From assembly GCF_004123905.1 (NCBI RefSeq), contig NZ_MZXW01000016.1, forward strand, positions 434,001 to 498,000: 64,000 nucleotides of DNA, read 5' to 3'. How positions within the stretch are numbered: the stretch's first letter is position 1; each line of letters opens with the position of its first letter. The notes under the pieces are model-generated. The model ran no database searches, was not told where the DNA came from, and was given only the letters and a program-made list of their open reading frames with translations. This DNA comes from Bradyrhizobium betae (GTDB lineage Bacteria; Pseudomonadota; Alphaproteobacteria; Rhizobiales; Xanthobacteraceae). The position numbers and the translations under genes are program-made. This document shows, piece by piece, positions 20,818-29,189 of the stretch.

Positions 20818-21138
20818 ATGATTTCGACCTGGAGCGAATGGAAGCGCTATCCCCGTCCCGGACGGGGCGAAAATCTCGAAGCGCCGATCTCGCCCGGCAT
20901 TTACGAGGTCCGCATCGCCGGCACCGGCGCGCTCTATTCCTTCGGTGCGGTCGACAATCTGGCGCAGGCGCTGGCGCTGCTGCCGGTCGGCTCAAAATCC
21001 TGGTTCGGCCGTCGCGACGCCTCCGACGCTCCTGATCTCGAATACCGGACCTGCGCGACCTCCTCGAAGGCCGACGCCAAGGCGGCTGCCGAGCGGATGA
21101 TCGGCCGGCGCGAGACTTATCTGAGCGGCGCGGCGTAA
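20818..21138 (+). CDS. Conserved hypothetical protein (106 aa)
   Basis: The protein starts MISTWSEWKRYPRPGRGENL with a GAGGGGGA ribosome-binding site seven bases upstream. The segment ISPGIYEVRIAGTGALYSFGAVDNLAQAL has a faint GIY-like look but lacks the catalytic set of a GIY-YIG nuclease, so that is not claimed. The C-terminus (SKADAKAAAERMIGRRETY) is helical and basic. Similar small proteins are known to me from Bradyrhizobium, with no function. The open frame extends 33 codons upstream without support. Confidence 0.75.
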   Translation: MISTWSEWKRYPRPGRGENLEAPISPGIYEVRIAGTGALYSFGAVDNLAQALALLPVGSKSWFGRRDASDAPDLEYRTCATSSKADAKAAAERMIGRRETYLSGAA

Positions 21139-21181
21139 GCCTTCCGCTCCGAGTTTAGCCCCCAGCAGATGTGCGTTGCGG

Positions 21182-21202
21182 GACGGTGCATTGCGCACCG
21201 TC
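21182..21202. other. Hairpin upstream of the aldehyde dehydrogenase
   Basis: GACGGTGC and GCACCGTC (8-bp perfect arms, 5-base loop) lie about 50 bp before the dehydrogenase start. There is no T-tract, so it is more likely an RNA hairpin or protein-binding site than a terminator. Confidence 0.4.
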
Positions 21203-21251
21203 TGTCCCTATATTCCGGGCCGATCCGCTTCGTCCCCCAGGGAGTAACGCC

Positions 21252-22745
21252 ATGACCCCGACCGCCGCCGCACGCGCCCAGCGCACCTCCGCCACCTTGC
21301 GCGACCGGTTGAAGGACCCTTCGCTGCTCAAGGAGGCCTGCTACATCGACGGCGCCTGGGTCGGCACGCCGGTGTTCGCCGTCAACAATCCCGCGACCGG
21401 CGTCGAGATCGCAAAAGTCCCGCAGCTCGGTGCGGACGAGACGACCAAGGCGGTCGAAGCCGCTGAGCGCGCGTTCCCGGCCTGGGCCAAGCACACTGCC
21501 AAGCAGCGCTCCAACATCCTCCGCAAATGGTTCGAGCTGATCATCGCCAACCGCGAGGACCTCGCGCTGATCCTCACCTCCGAGCAGGGCAAGCCGCTCT
21601 CCGAGGCGCTCGGCGAGGTCGACATCGGCGCCGCCTATATCGAGTTTTTCGCGGAAGAAGCCCGGCGCGTCTATGGCGAGACCATTCCGACCCAGCGCCC
21701 CGATGCGCGCCTGCTCGCGATCAAGCAGCCGATCGGCGTCTGCGGTGCCATCACGCCGTGGAATTTCCCGAACTCCATGATCACCCGAAAGGTCTCGCCG
21801 GCGCTGGCCGCGGGCTGCACCGTGGTGCTGAAGCCCGCCAACGAGACGCCGCTGTCGGCGCTCGCGCTGGCCGTGCTCGCCGAGAAGGCCGGCATCCCCA
21901 AGGGCGTGCTCAACATCATCACCGGTGACGCGCCGCCGATCGGCAAGGTGCTGTGCGAGCATCCGGCGGTGCGCTTCGTCGGCTTCACCGGCTCGACCGC
22001 GGTCGGCAAGATCCTCTATCAGCAGGCCTCGGTGGGCGTGAAACGGCTTGGCCTCGAGCTCGGCGGCAATGCGCCGTTCGTGGTGTTCGACGATGCCGAC
22101 ATCGACGCAGCGGTCGAAGGCGCGATCGTCTCGAAGTATCGCAACATGGGCCAGACCTGCGTCTGCGCCAACCGCCTCTACGCCCAGGACAAGATCTACG
22201 ACGAGTTCGTGAAGAAGCTGTCGGCGAAGGTTTCGGCGATGAAGGTCGGCGACGGCACCGAGAGCGGCATCACGCAGGGGCCGCTGATCAATTTGAAGGC
22301 CGTCGACAAGGTCGAGCGCCACATCGCGGATGCCGTGAAGCGCGGCGCCAAGGTCGTCACCGGCGGCAAGCGCAGCGAGCTCGGCCGCTCGTTCTTCGAG
22401 CCGACCGTGCTTGCCGACGTCAAGCCGGATTCGCTGGTGGCGCAGGAAGAAACCTTCGGCCCGCTCGCGCCAGTGATCCGCTTCAAGGACGAGGCCGATG
22501 TGATCGCGATGTGCAACGCCTCGCCGTTTGGCCTGGCGTCGTACTTCTACTCCCGCGATCTCGGCCGCGTCTGGCGCGTCGCCGAGGCGCTGGAATCAGG
22601 CATGGTCGGCGTCAACACCGGCCTGATCACGACGGAAGTCGCGCCCTTCGGCGGCGTCAAGGAAAGCGGCTTGGGCCGCGAAGGCTCGCGCCACGGCATG
22701 GAAGAATATGTCGAGATCAAATACGTGATGATGGCGGGGGTGTAG
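21252..22745 (+). CDS. gabD: NAD(P)-dependent succinate-semialdehyde dehydrogenase
   Basis: The 497-residue aldehyde dehydrogenase starts MTPTAAARAQRTSA, with GGGAG upstream. It oxidises succinate semialdehyde to succinate in GABA or 4-hydroxybutyrate catabolism. The general base Glu lies in LGLELGGNAPFVVFDD and the catalytic Cys in NMGQTCVCANRLYAQD, the GabD signature. The cofactor region has GFTGSTAVGKILY and the substrate-binding PWNFPNSMITRK. No gabT is adjacent, so it appears to be monocistronic. Other semialdehydes remain possible substrates. Confidence 0.92.
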   Translation: MTPTAAARAQRTSATLRDRLKDPSLLKEACYIDGAWVGTPVFAVNNPATGVEIAKVPQLGADETTKAVEAAERAFPAWAKHTAKQRSNILRKWFELIIANREDLALILTSEQGKPLSEALGEVDIGAAYIEFFAEEARRVYGETIPTQRPDARLLAIKQPIGVCGAITPWNFPNSMITRKVSPALAAGCTVVLKPANETPLSALALAVLAEKAGIPKGVLNIITGDAPPIGKVLCEHPAVRFVGFTGSTAVGKILYQQASVGVKRLGLELGGNAPFVVFDDADIDAAVEGAIVSKYRNMGQTCVCANRLYAQDKIYDEFVKKLSAKVSAMKVGDGTESGITQGPLINLKAVDKVERHIADAVKRGAKVVTGGKRSELGRSFFEPTVLADVKPDSLVAQEETFGPLAPVIRFKDEADVIAMCNASPFGLASYFYSRDLGRVWRVAEALESGMVGVNTGLITTEVAPFGGVKESGLGREGSRHGMEEYVEIKYVMMAGV

Positions 22746-22753
22746 GCTAGTCT

Positions 22754-22777
22754 AGTTTGGGGCTCTCGCCCCAAACT
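22754..22777. terminator. Perfect 10-bp stem-loop between convergent genes
   Basis: AGTTTGGGGC and GCCCCAAACT flank a TCTC loop, nine bases after the dehydrogenase stop and 20 bp before the end of the convergent NmrA gene. The stem is strong and symmetric, suiting a bidirectional terminator, but no T-run follows on either side. Confidence 0.5.
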
Positions 22778-22797
22778 GGCGCCCTCCGAACTTTGGT

Positions 22798-23682
22798 CTA
22801 CTTCCGAAACTTCGGAATATTTTCACTCAGCCAGTCCACGACAGATCGCGGGGCGTGGCCTGTCAATTCCTTGACCGTTGACGTCGTTTCAGCGAGCGCC
22901 GAGTGGTAAAAGAGCTGATCCAATCCGAGCAGTAGGTCGGCAACAAATTCATTCAGTCCCGAGCCGAGCAGCTTCTCGCGCTGCTCCTTGGGGCTGCGCT
23001 GCTGATATGTGACGGTCCGACCAAGTAATCTCGAGATTTCTTCGGCGACCTCGGGCATGCTGACCGCCCGTGGCCCGGTCAAATGATAGGCGCGCTGAGC
23101 CGTCGGGTGCGCGTCGTCCAGAAGAGCGACGCGCGCGGCATCGGCGACATCGCGGGTGTCGATCAGGTTGACCATGCCATTGCCGGCTGCGCCTCCCCAT
23201 GAGTCACCGGCAACCTGAGCGCCGGCCCGCGCCAGGATATCGACGAAGGCCGATGGTCGCAAAACCGTGTAGCCGATGTCGAGGGTCGCGAGATGCGCCT
23301 CGATTTGCATGTGCCAGTCCATCGGATGCAACCGTGAGGGCGGACCCATCGCGGACAACTTCACGATTTGACCGACGCCTGCGGCGACGGCTGCGTCGAT
23401 CAGTGCAATCTCGTTGGCGACCTGCCGAGATGACGTGCCATGGGAGAGGAAAAGCCGATCGGCGCCGCGCAGGGCGTCCTCCAGACTAGACGGCACATCG
23501 AAGTCTAGGACCGCGAGAGAAACACCGGCGGGCACGGGTTGGGCGTCCGGATTCCGGGTGAGCGCCACCAAATCGAGAGTCTCGGAGACCAAACTTGCGA
23601 TGAGGGCTGATCCCACGCGACCCGTGGCGCCGGCGACGGCGATCCGGGGGCGGCTGTCGTTGGGCCGGGAGGGCTTGAACAT
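22798..23682 (-). CDS. NAD(P)H-binding protein of the NmrA/atypical SDR family
   Basis: This 294-residue protein has an N-terminal dinucleotide-binding motif VAGATGRVGSALIASL (GxxGxxG) and NmrA-like features (LFLSHGTSSRQVANE, YTVLRPSAFVDILAR). Family members are NAD(P)-dependent reductases such as quinone oxidoreductase QOR2 types, or redox sensors. It is divergent from a TetR regulator, and two palindromes lie in the shared promoter region. That context suggests the reductase is the target of the repressor and is induced by a small electrophile or drug; this is an inference. Confidence 0.85.
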   Translation of the reverse strand: MFKPSRPNDSRPRIAVAGATGRVGSALIASLVSETLDLVALTRNPDAQPVPAGVSLAVLDFDVPSSLEDALRGADRLFLSHGTSSRQVANEIALIDAAVAAGVGQIVKLSAMGPPSRLHPMDWHMQIEAHLATLDIGYTVLRPSAFVDILARAGAQVAGDSWGGAAGNGMVNLIDTRDVADAARVALLDDAHPTAQRAYHLTGPRAVSMPEVAEEISRLLGRTVTYQQRSPKEQREKLLGSGLNEFVADLLLGLDQLFYHSALAETTSTVKELTGHAPRSVVDWLSENIPKFRK

Positions 23683-23701
23683 CGAGGAACCCTGTGTATG
23701 T

Positions 23702-23740
23702 TGGAACGATCAGTCCAAGATGTTTGGAACGATCGTTCCA
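23702..23740. promoter_or_regulatory. Two TetR-type operators in the divergent promoter
   Basis: TGGAACGATCGTTCCA (23725-23740) is a perfect 16-bp palindrome, and TGGAACGATCAGTCCA (23702-23717) is a near copy 23 bp away centre to centre. They sit between the NmrA-type gene and the TetR gene, and the second abuts the ATG pair of the latter. A GGAACGATCGTTCC core is a typical TetR operator. The spacing suggests two dimers on neighbouring turns. Confidence 0.75.
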
Positions 23741-23760
23741 TGATGTCAAGCGAGAATGCG

Positions 23761-24399
23761 ATGAGCGGAAAGCCCCAATTTGATGACAGTGCCGTGATCA
23801 GCTCCGCGATGGAGGTCTTCTGGCGCCATGGCTACGCAGCATCGTCGATCGATCAACTGACGACGGCGATGGGTCTGTCACGCTCCAGCGTGTACAAGCG
23901 GTTTCGGGACAAGGACGGCTTGTTCCAGGAGGTTCTTTCGACTTATGCGCAGCGCGTCTTGAAGCGGATGAGCGCGGTTCAAGCCGGCACGAAGCGCGAG
24001 CAACTCGAAGCTCTGCTTCACGAATTTCTGCCCAGAGACGTCAAGACGGCGCGTCCCGCCGGCTGCATGCTTGCTCGATCCTGCACTGAGATGGCCGATC
24101 TGCCGGTGGGGAGCCAAACGGTTGCGCGGGAGGGACTCGCGGGCCAGCGCGCCATCCTTAGCGGAATCCTGCGCGAGGCGATTGCAAGCGGAGAATTGGC
24201 ACCGGCGTCCGACATCGACGGTTTGTCATGGCACTTCCTCGGCGTATTGCAGGCCACGATGAACTTGCCGCAGGCTGACGCTACGTCCGGAGAGCTTCGC
24301 CGACTTGTCGAACTTGCGATGTTGGCATGGCCAGTGGCACCAGCGGCTACGGAGCCTCAACGGTCTCGCGCACGACGATCGCCCGGCGCAACGCCATAA
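23761..24399 (+). CDS. TetR family transcriptional regulator
   Basis: The N-terminal TetR HTH (about residues 10-55) has SSAMEVFWRHGYAASSIDQLTTAMGLSRSSVYKRFRDKD, split here as the HTH and recognition helix SSVYKRF. The C-terminal ligand domain includes PAGCMLARSCTEMADL. The open frame begins at 23698, but that start would put both operators inside the gene. ATG-ATG at 23740 or the ATG at 23761 with GCGAGA before it are better; I chose 23761 (MSGKPQFDDS, 212 residues). Likely represses itself and the divergent reductase. Confidence 0.85.
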   Translation: MSGKPQFDDSAVISSAMEVFWRHGYAASSIDQLTTAMGLSRSSVYKRFRDKDGLFQEVLSTYAQRVLKRMSAVQAGTKREQLEALLHEFLPRDVKTARPAGCMLARSCTEMADLPVGSQTVAREGLAGQRAILSGILREAIASGELAPASDIDGLSWHFLGVLQATMNLPQADATSGELRRLVELAMLAWPVAPAATEPQRSRARRSPGATP

Positions 24400-24485
24400 G
24401 GGCCCTCTCGCATTCATCGTCTCGAAATCCACAATTCACAGAGACGGCTCGTGGACGGGTGAGCAGATATCGGACATTTCGTGGT

Positions 24486-26720
24486 CTATCGCCGCAGCAC
24501 CGCAATCGTCCGGTTCGCAAACGTCAGTCGCTCGGCCATGACCGACACGAAATACGTCAGCAGCTTGTGGCTGAGCGCGGGATCCTCTTGCTTGATCGCG
24601 TCGAACTGGTGCGTGTTCAGCACGTAGAGCACGCTGTCGACTTCGGCCTGGATCGTCGCGCTGCGCGGCGTGTTCGACACCAGGCCCATCTCGCCGATCG
24701 TGGTGTAGCGCCCCAGGCTGCGCACGCGTGTGGTGTGGTCGTCGTCGGCGGGGATCATGATGCCGACGCGGCCGTCGAGAATGAAAAGCATGGAATCGGC
24801 GGGATCGCCGGCGCGAACGATGACCTCGTCGGCCCCCACCTCGATGCGCTGGCAGCGCTGGATCAGCGCGTCGGCGTCGTCCTCGCTGCCGAGGATCCCT
24901 GTGAACCAGTCGCGCAGGCTGGCTTCTTCCTGGGCCAGCTCCTGATGCTGCGAGATGAGCTCATTCTCGCACCATTCCAGCGCGCGATCGAGCTCGGGGA
25001 TGATGGTGACGCCCTCGCCGACGAAGTCGCTGGAGCGCAGCACCTTCTCGGCTGCGGCCGACAGATGCACCAGGATCAGCTCGACGCCGAGGTCATGCGC
25101 GCTACGCTTGATCTGGGCGAAACTATACGCGGCCGAGGAATCGACGCCGGTGACGAGCTTGAAGTCGAACAGCAGATAGCGGCACTCCGGGCGCTCCTGG
25201 AGCAGCTGCTTGACGTGCTGATAGAGCCGGTTGGCGGAGCCGAAGAACAGATAGCTTTGCAGGTTGAGGCCCTGGATCTTGCCGCCATGGGCCAGCAGCA
25301 CGTCCTGGTCGTCGCGCGAACGGTCGAGCGAGGAGCGATATTCCGAGCCGTCGAAACTGTACTTGATCGACTCGACCCGTGCGGCGCTGAACGCAAACGT
25401 CGCGCAACCGATGATCACGCCGATCAGGATGCCCGGAACGAAGCCCCAGACCACGATGATCGCGATGATTGCGATCAGGGAGAGATATTCGAGTTTCGAC
25501 AACCGCTTGCGCGACTCGATGATCCATTTGTGCAGCTGGTCGGCGCCGAGATACAGCAGAAGGCCGCCGAGCACGAATTTCGGGATGAGGCCGAGCAGCT
25601 CGGGCGCAATTGCGAGCATCAAGAGCGACAGTGCTGCCACCGTGAGGCCCGACAGGCGTCCACGCCCGCCGCTGCTGAAATTGAGGACGGAGCGGCTGGT
25701 CGAGATGCAGCCGGCGTAGCCACCGAGCGCGCCTGTCACGATGTTGGCGGTGCCGGTGACGTTCAGCTCGCGCTCCAGATTTGCTTCGCGATGCACGGCC
25801 ACCTCGATGCCCGTGGTGTTGAACAGCGTGCTCGACGCGGTGACGAAGACCACGGCAACGAGGTTGCCAAGCAGGTCCGGCACGGCAAGCCAGGGATAGT
25901 GGATGAGACCGTCGGCATGCCAGGGCAGCATGAAAGTCGCGGGCGGGGGCGGCTGGAAGGTCCAGCCCAGCGCGCGCGCCTCGTCGAGCGAGACGCCCGT
26001 GGCCCAGAACGCAAAATGCGCCGTCAGCATCCCGCCGATCAGGATGATCGGCAGTCCGAACGGGCTGCGCGAACGATGCCAGGTCAAATACAGCACCAGC
26101 GCCATGGCGCAGGCGGCGCCCAGTTCCGACAGCGCGGTGCCGTTGGCGAGGTGCGTCAGCGTCGCCAACTGCACTGGATGATCGGTGATCACCCGGATCG
26201 CGCCCATGACGATCAAAAGCCCGGTGGCGCCGAGGAAGCCGCCGACTACGGGGTAGGGTACGTAGCGGATGGCACGGCCCATCCGCGTCAACCCCAGGCC
26301 GCACAGCGCGACACCGGTCAACACCGTCGAGAGGCCCAGCGTGATCAGGATGGGCGAGAGCAGCGAGGCCGACGGATCGGCCGCCACGACACGCTCGACC
26401 AGCGAGGCCGCCAGGATTCCGGTCACCGCGGCGGTCGAACTGTCGGGCGCGGCAATCGCGAAGGGCAGCGAGCTGCCGAGCGCGATGACGGCCGCCAGCA
26501 CGGCGGAGCTGACGAAAGTCGCCGTGATCCCGTAGGACAGATAGGGCGACAGCGGACCGGCGAATATCAGCAGCGAATAGGACAGCCCGAAGGTGACAGT
26601 CAGGACGCTGGCGGCGGTTCCACCCAATATATCATTCAGCGCACGCTTGACGGACGGATTGATCCCCGTGACCGGATCGAAGCCAATTGCTGGATCTGTC
26701 ACGCCGTGACACTCGCTCAT
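24486..26720 (-). CDS. SulP anion transporter fused to STAS and cyclic-nucleotide-binding domains
   Basis: The 744-residue inner-membrane protein has three parts. A SulP transporter core fills about residues 25-455 (about 10-12 hydrophobic segments; GLSYSLLIFAGPLSPYLSYG, LGGYAGCISTSRSVLNFSSGG). A STAS domain at about 475-590 has LLFDFKLVTGVDSSAAYSF, the usual D-SS regulatory position. A cNMP-binding domain at about 605-735 has the phosphate-binding cassette IGEMGLVSNTPRSATIQA with the key Glu and Arg intact. It probably moves sulfate, bicarbonate or another anion under cyclic nucleotide control. It has no transporter partner nearby. Confidence 0.9.
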   Translation of the reverse strand: MSECHGVTDPAIGFDPVTGINPSVKRALNDILGGTAASVLTVTFGLSYSLLIFAGPLSPYLSYGITATFVSSAVLAAVIALGSSLPFAIAAPDSSTAAVTGILAASLVERVVAADPSASLLSPILITLGLSTVLTGVALCGLGLTRMGRAIRYVPYPVVGGFLGATGLLIVMGAIRVITDHPVQLATLTHLANGTALSELGAACAMALVLYLTWHRSRSPFGLPIILIGGMLTAHFAFWATGVSLDEARALGWTFQPPPPATFMLPWHADGLIHYPWLAVPDLLGNLVAVVFVTASSTLFNTTGIEVAVHREANLERELNVTGTANIVTGALGGYAGCISTSRSVLNFSSGGRGRLSGLTVAALSLLMLAIAPELLGLIPKFVLGGLLLYLGADQLHKWIIESRKRLSKLEYLSLIAIIAIIVVWGFVPGILIGVIIGCATFAFSAARVESIKYSFDGSEYRSSLDRSRDDQDVLLAHGGKIQGLNLQSYLFFGSANRLYQHVKQLLQERPECRYLLFDFKLVTGVDSSAAYSFAQIKRSAHDLGVELILVHLSAAAEKVLRSSDFVGEGVTIIPELDRALEWCENELISQHQELAQEEASLRDWFTGILGSEDDADALIQRCQRIEVGADEVIVRAGDPADSMLFILDGRVGIMIPADDDHTTRVRSLGRYTTIGEMGLVSNTPRSATIQAEVDSVLYVLNTHQFDAIKQEDPALSHKLLTYFVSVMAERLTFANRTIAVLRR

Positions 26721-26901
26721 GAAAATTCCTTTCAGAGACGTAGCCGACCGCAGGCTTAGCGCAACAGGATTCTTGCAAGTATGAAGTATCCGACAGTTCG
26801 GGGCGATGCGGTGTGTGAACGGTCAACCATACGGTTGAGATGAAAAGCCGAAATCCTCGACGCGAACGCAGCTGGCCCTGGCAGCCGGCCTCTATCCGCG
26901 T

Positions 26902-26979
26902 GTCATTGCGAGCGCAGCGAAGCAATCCAGAGTCCCTCCGCGGAGACAGTCTGGATTGCTTCGCTACGCTCGCAATGAC
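26902..26979. repeat. Palindromic repeat, family A (copy 2)
   Basis: GTCATTGCGAGCGCAGCGAAG...GGATTGCTTCGCTACGCTCGCAATGAC forms inverted arms about a short centre. It lies between purC and the SulP gene. Confidence 0.88.
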
Positions 26980-27002
26980 TGAGTTTGCGCAGCCAGCCGC
27001 GC

Positions 27003-27917
27003 CTAAATCCTCAGTTCTTTCCCCGTCACCCGCCGATAGGCTTCCAGATACCGCTTGCTGGTCGCATCCACCACGCTCGCCGGCAGCGGCGGCGGCGGGG
27101 CGTCGCCGTTCCAGCGGCCGGCGCGCCGCTCGACGTCGAGATAGTCGCGGAGCGGCTGCTTATCAAAGCTCGCCTGCGGCTGGCCGGGCTTGTAGGCATC
27201 GACGGCCCAGAAGCGTGACGAATCCGGCGTCATCACTTCGTCGATCAGGATGATGCGGCCGTCTCTGTCGCGGCCGAACTCGAATTTTGTATCGGCGATA
27301 ATGATGCCCTGCTCGCGCGCGAGTTCCTCGCCGAGCGTATAGATCGCGCGCGTCATGCTCTCGAGCGTGTAGGCTGTCTCGTCGCCGACGACCTCGCGCA
27401 TCCGCGCAATCGTGATGTTCTCGTCATGGCCGGTCTCGGCCTTGGTCGCCGGGCTGAAGATCGAGGGCTCCAGCTTCTCGCTCTCGACCAGGCCGGCCTT
27501 CAGCTTCTCGCCCGCAAGCGTCCCGCTGGCGGCATATTCCTTCCAGGCCGAGCCCGAGAGATAGCCGCGGATCACGCATTCGATCGGAAACACGGTGGTG
27601 CGGCGGCACAGCATGGCGCGGCCGAGAATCTCGGCGCGATGCGGCTTCAGGGCCGGCACGGCCGCGATGATCTCGTCGGTGTCGGCGCTGATCATGTGAT
27701 GCGGCACCACGCCTTCGAGCTCGTTGAACCAGAACGCGCTGATCTGCGTCAGCACCGCGCCCTTCATCGGGATGGTCTCGCCCATCACGACGTCGAAGGC
27801 GCTGATGCGGTCGGTGGTGAGCAGCAGCAGGCGGTCGTCATCGACCGCGTAGATATCGCGCACCTTGCCGCGGCCGATCTTGGGAAGGGGCAGGTCGCTG
27901 GAGAGCATGGTGGTCAT
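27003..27917 (-). CDS. purC: Phosphoribosylaminoimidazole-succinocarboxamide synthase
   Basis: PurC (SAICAR synthetase) joins aspartate to CAIR in purine synthesis. The 304-residue protein starts [23 protein letters not shown]. Family features visible are [38 protein letters not shown] and the C-terminal [14 protein letters not shown]. Two further starts are possible at 27935 and 27908. It appears monocistronic, with a pirin gene upstream on the same strand, 62 bp away. Confidence 0.96.
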   Translation of the reverse strand: MTTMLSSDLPLPKIGRGKVRDIYAVDDDRLLLLTTDRISAFDVVMGETIPMKGAVLTQISAFWFNELEGVVPHHMISADTDEIIAAVPALKPHRAEILGRAMLCRRTTVFPIECVIRGYLSGSAWKEYAASGTLAGEKLKAGLVESEKLEPSIFSPATKAETGHDENITIARMREVVGDETAYTLESMTRAIYTLGEELAREQGIIIADTKFEFGRDRDGRIILIDEVMTPDSSRFWAVDAYKPGQPQASFDKQPLRDYLDVERRAGRWNGDAPPPPLPASVVDATSKRYLEAYRRVTGKELRI

Positions 27918-27979
27918 CGCATAACTTTCGCGCAAAGAATCCGGCCGTGCCCGATGGCACGGCCGGACACCGGATTAGC

Positions 27980-28897
27980 CTATTCCGGCAGCGGAATGAA
28001 CTCATGTTCCTGCGGAACCGCGGCGAAGCGGCCGGTTTTCCAGTCCTGCTTGGCCTGCTCGATCCGCTCCTTGCTGGAGGAGACGAAATTCCACCAGATG
28101 TGGCGCGGGCCTTCCAATGCATCGCCGCCGAGAAACATCATCCGCGTGGCCTTGAGCGCCTTGACGGTGATGCGGTCGCCGGGCCGGAAGATCAGCAGCC
28201 GCGGCCCCTCATAGCGCTCGTTGGCGATCTCGACCTCGCCGTCGACGACATAGATCGCGCGCTCCTCGTGGTCGGGGTCGAGGGGTACGCTCGCACCCGC
28301 TACGGCCGTGACCTCGGTATAGAACCAGGGCGACACCATCGACACAGGCGAGGTGATGCCGAACGCCGAGCCCGCAATCACCTTCGCGGTGAAGTCGCGC
28401 TCGGAAATCGCCGGCAGATCACCGGCCCCGTAATGCTGGAACGACGGCGCGATCTCTTCCGATCCGGCCGGCAACGCGATCCAGCTTTGTAGCCCCAGCA
28501 TTTTCTGGCCCGAGGCACGCTGCACATCCGGCGTACGCTCGGAATGCGCGATGCCGCGCCCGGCCGTCATCAGATTCATTGCGCCGGGCTGGATCTCCTG
28601 AACGTTGCCCTCGCTGTCGCGATGCATGATCGCGCCGTCGAACAGATAGGTGACGGTGGCAAGCCCGATATGCGGATGCGGCCGCACGTCCATGCCCTTG
28701 CCCGAGACGAACTGCACCGGTCCGAAATGATCGAAGAAGATGAAGGGCCCGACCATCTGCCGCTTGCCATGCGGCAGCGCGCGCCGCACCGCAAATCCGT
28801 CACCAAGGTCGCGCGTGCGCGGCACGATGACGAGATCGAGCGCATCGCAGGACATGGGATCGCCGAGCACGGGATCGTTCGAGGGTTGCCAGCTCAT
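27980..28897 (-). CDS. Pirin family protein
   Basis: The 305-residue bicupin protein starts MSWQPSNDPVLGDPMS with an AAAAGGAG ribosome-binding site; a longer open frame has no support. Metal-ligand motifs of the N-terminal cupin are visible: RPHPHIGLATVTYLF (two His) and GRGIAHSERTP (His and Glu). The C-terminal domain includes NFVSSSKERIEQAKQDW. Bacterial pirins have quercetinase or regulatory roles and no clear consensus function. It is preceded by a family C repeat. Confidence 0.92.
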   Translation of the reverse strand: MSWQPSNDPVLGDPMSCDALDLVIVPRTRDLGDGFAVRRALPHGKRQMVGPFIFFDHFGPVQFVSGKGMDVRPHPHIGLATVTYLFDGAIMHRDSEGNVQEIQPGAMNLMTAGRGIAHSERTPDVQRASGQKMLGLQSWIALPAGSEEIAPSFQHYGAGDLPAISERDFTAKVIAGSAFGITSPVSMVSPWFYTEVTAVAGASVPLDPDHEERAIYVVDGEVEIANERYEGPRLLIFRPGDRITVKALKATRMMFLGGDALEGPRHIWWNFVSSSKERIEQAKQDWKTGRFAAVPQEHEFIPLPE

Positions 28898-29000
28898 GGT
28901 GAACTCCTTTTCGCTTTCTCGAGCTTGATCGTAGCAGGATTTCGCGTCGTCGTCGCAACAAAGCCCGCTGTCGCAGGTCGCAACAGCGCTGCACCCTCCG

Positions 29001-29106
29001 CTGTCATTCCCCGCGAAGGCGGGGAATCCCAGTACGCCGCGGCCCATCGATTCATTTACAACCGTCTCGGAGTACTGGATCGCCCGGTCAAGCCGGGCGA
29101 TGACAG
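29001..29106. repeat. Palindromic repeat, family C (copy 1)
   Basis: Two hairpins TCATTCCCCGCGAAGGCGGGGAA and CGCCCGGTCAAGCCGGGCG bracket the words CCAGTACGCCG and GGAGTACTGG. A second copy lies at 56538-56641 with the same layout. Confidence 0.85.
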
Positions 29107-29189
29107 CTGTGATGAAGGATGGTCCTTGAAAAAAACGGCGTGACGGACGATGGTCGGCCGACTTCAACCGCGCCCGATCGCATCACCCG

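Noticed and set aside
20818..21138. GIY-YIG nuclease domain
   Set aside because: Only a faint GIYEV resemblance; the catalytic Arg/Glu arrangement and domain length are missing.
24327..26759. 810-residue plus-strand open frame opposite the SulP gene
   Set aside because: It is an antisense shadow typical of GC-rich codon bias; its translation is Gln/Arg/Asp-rich with no domain, while the minus-strand frame is a clear SulP-STAS-cNMP protein.
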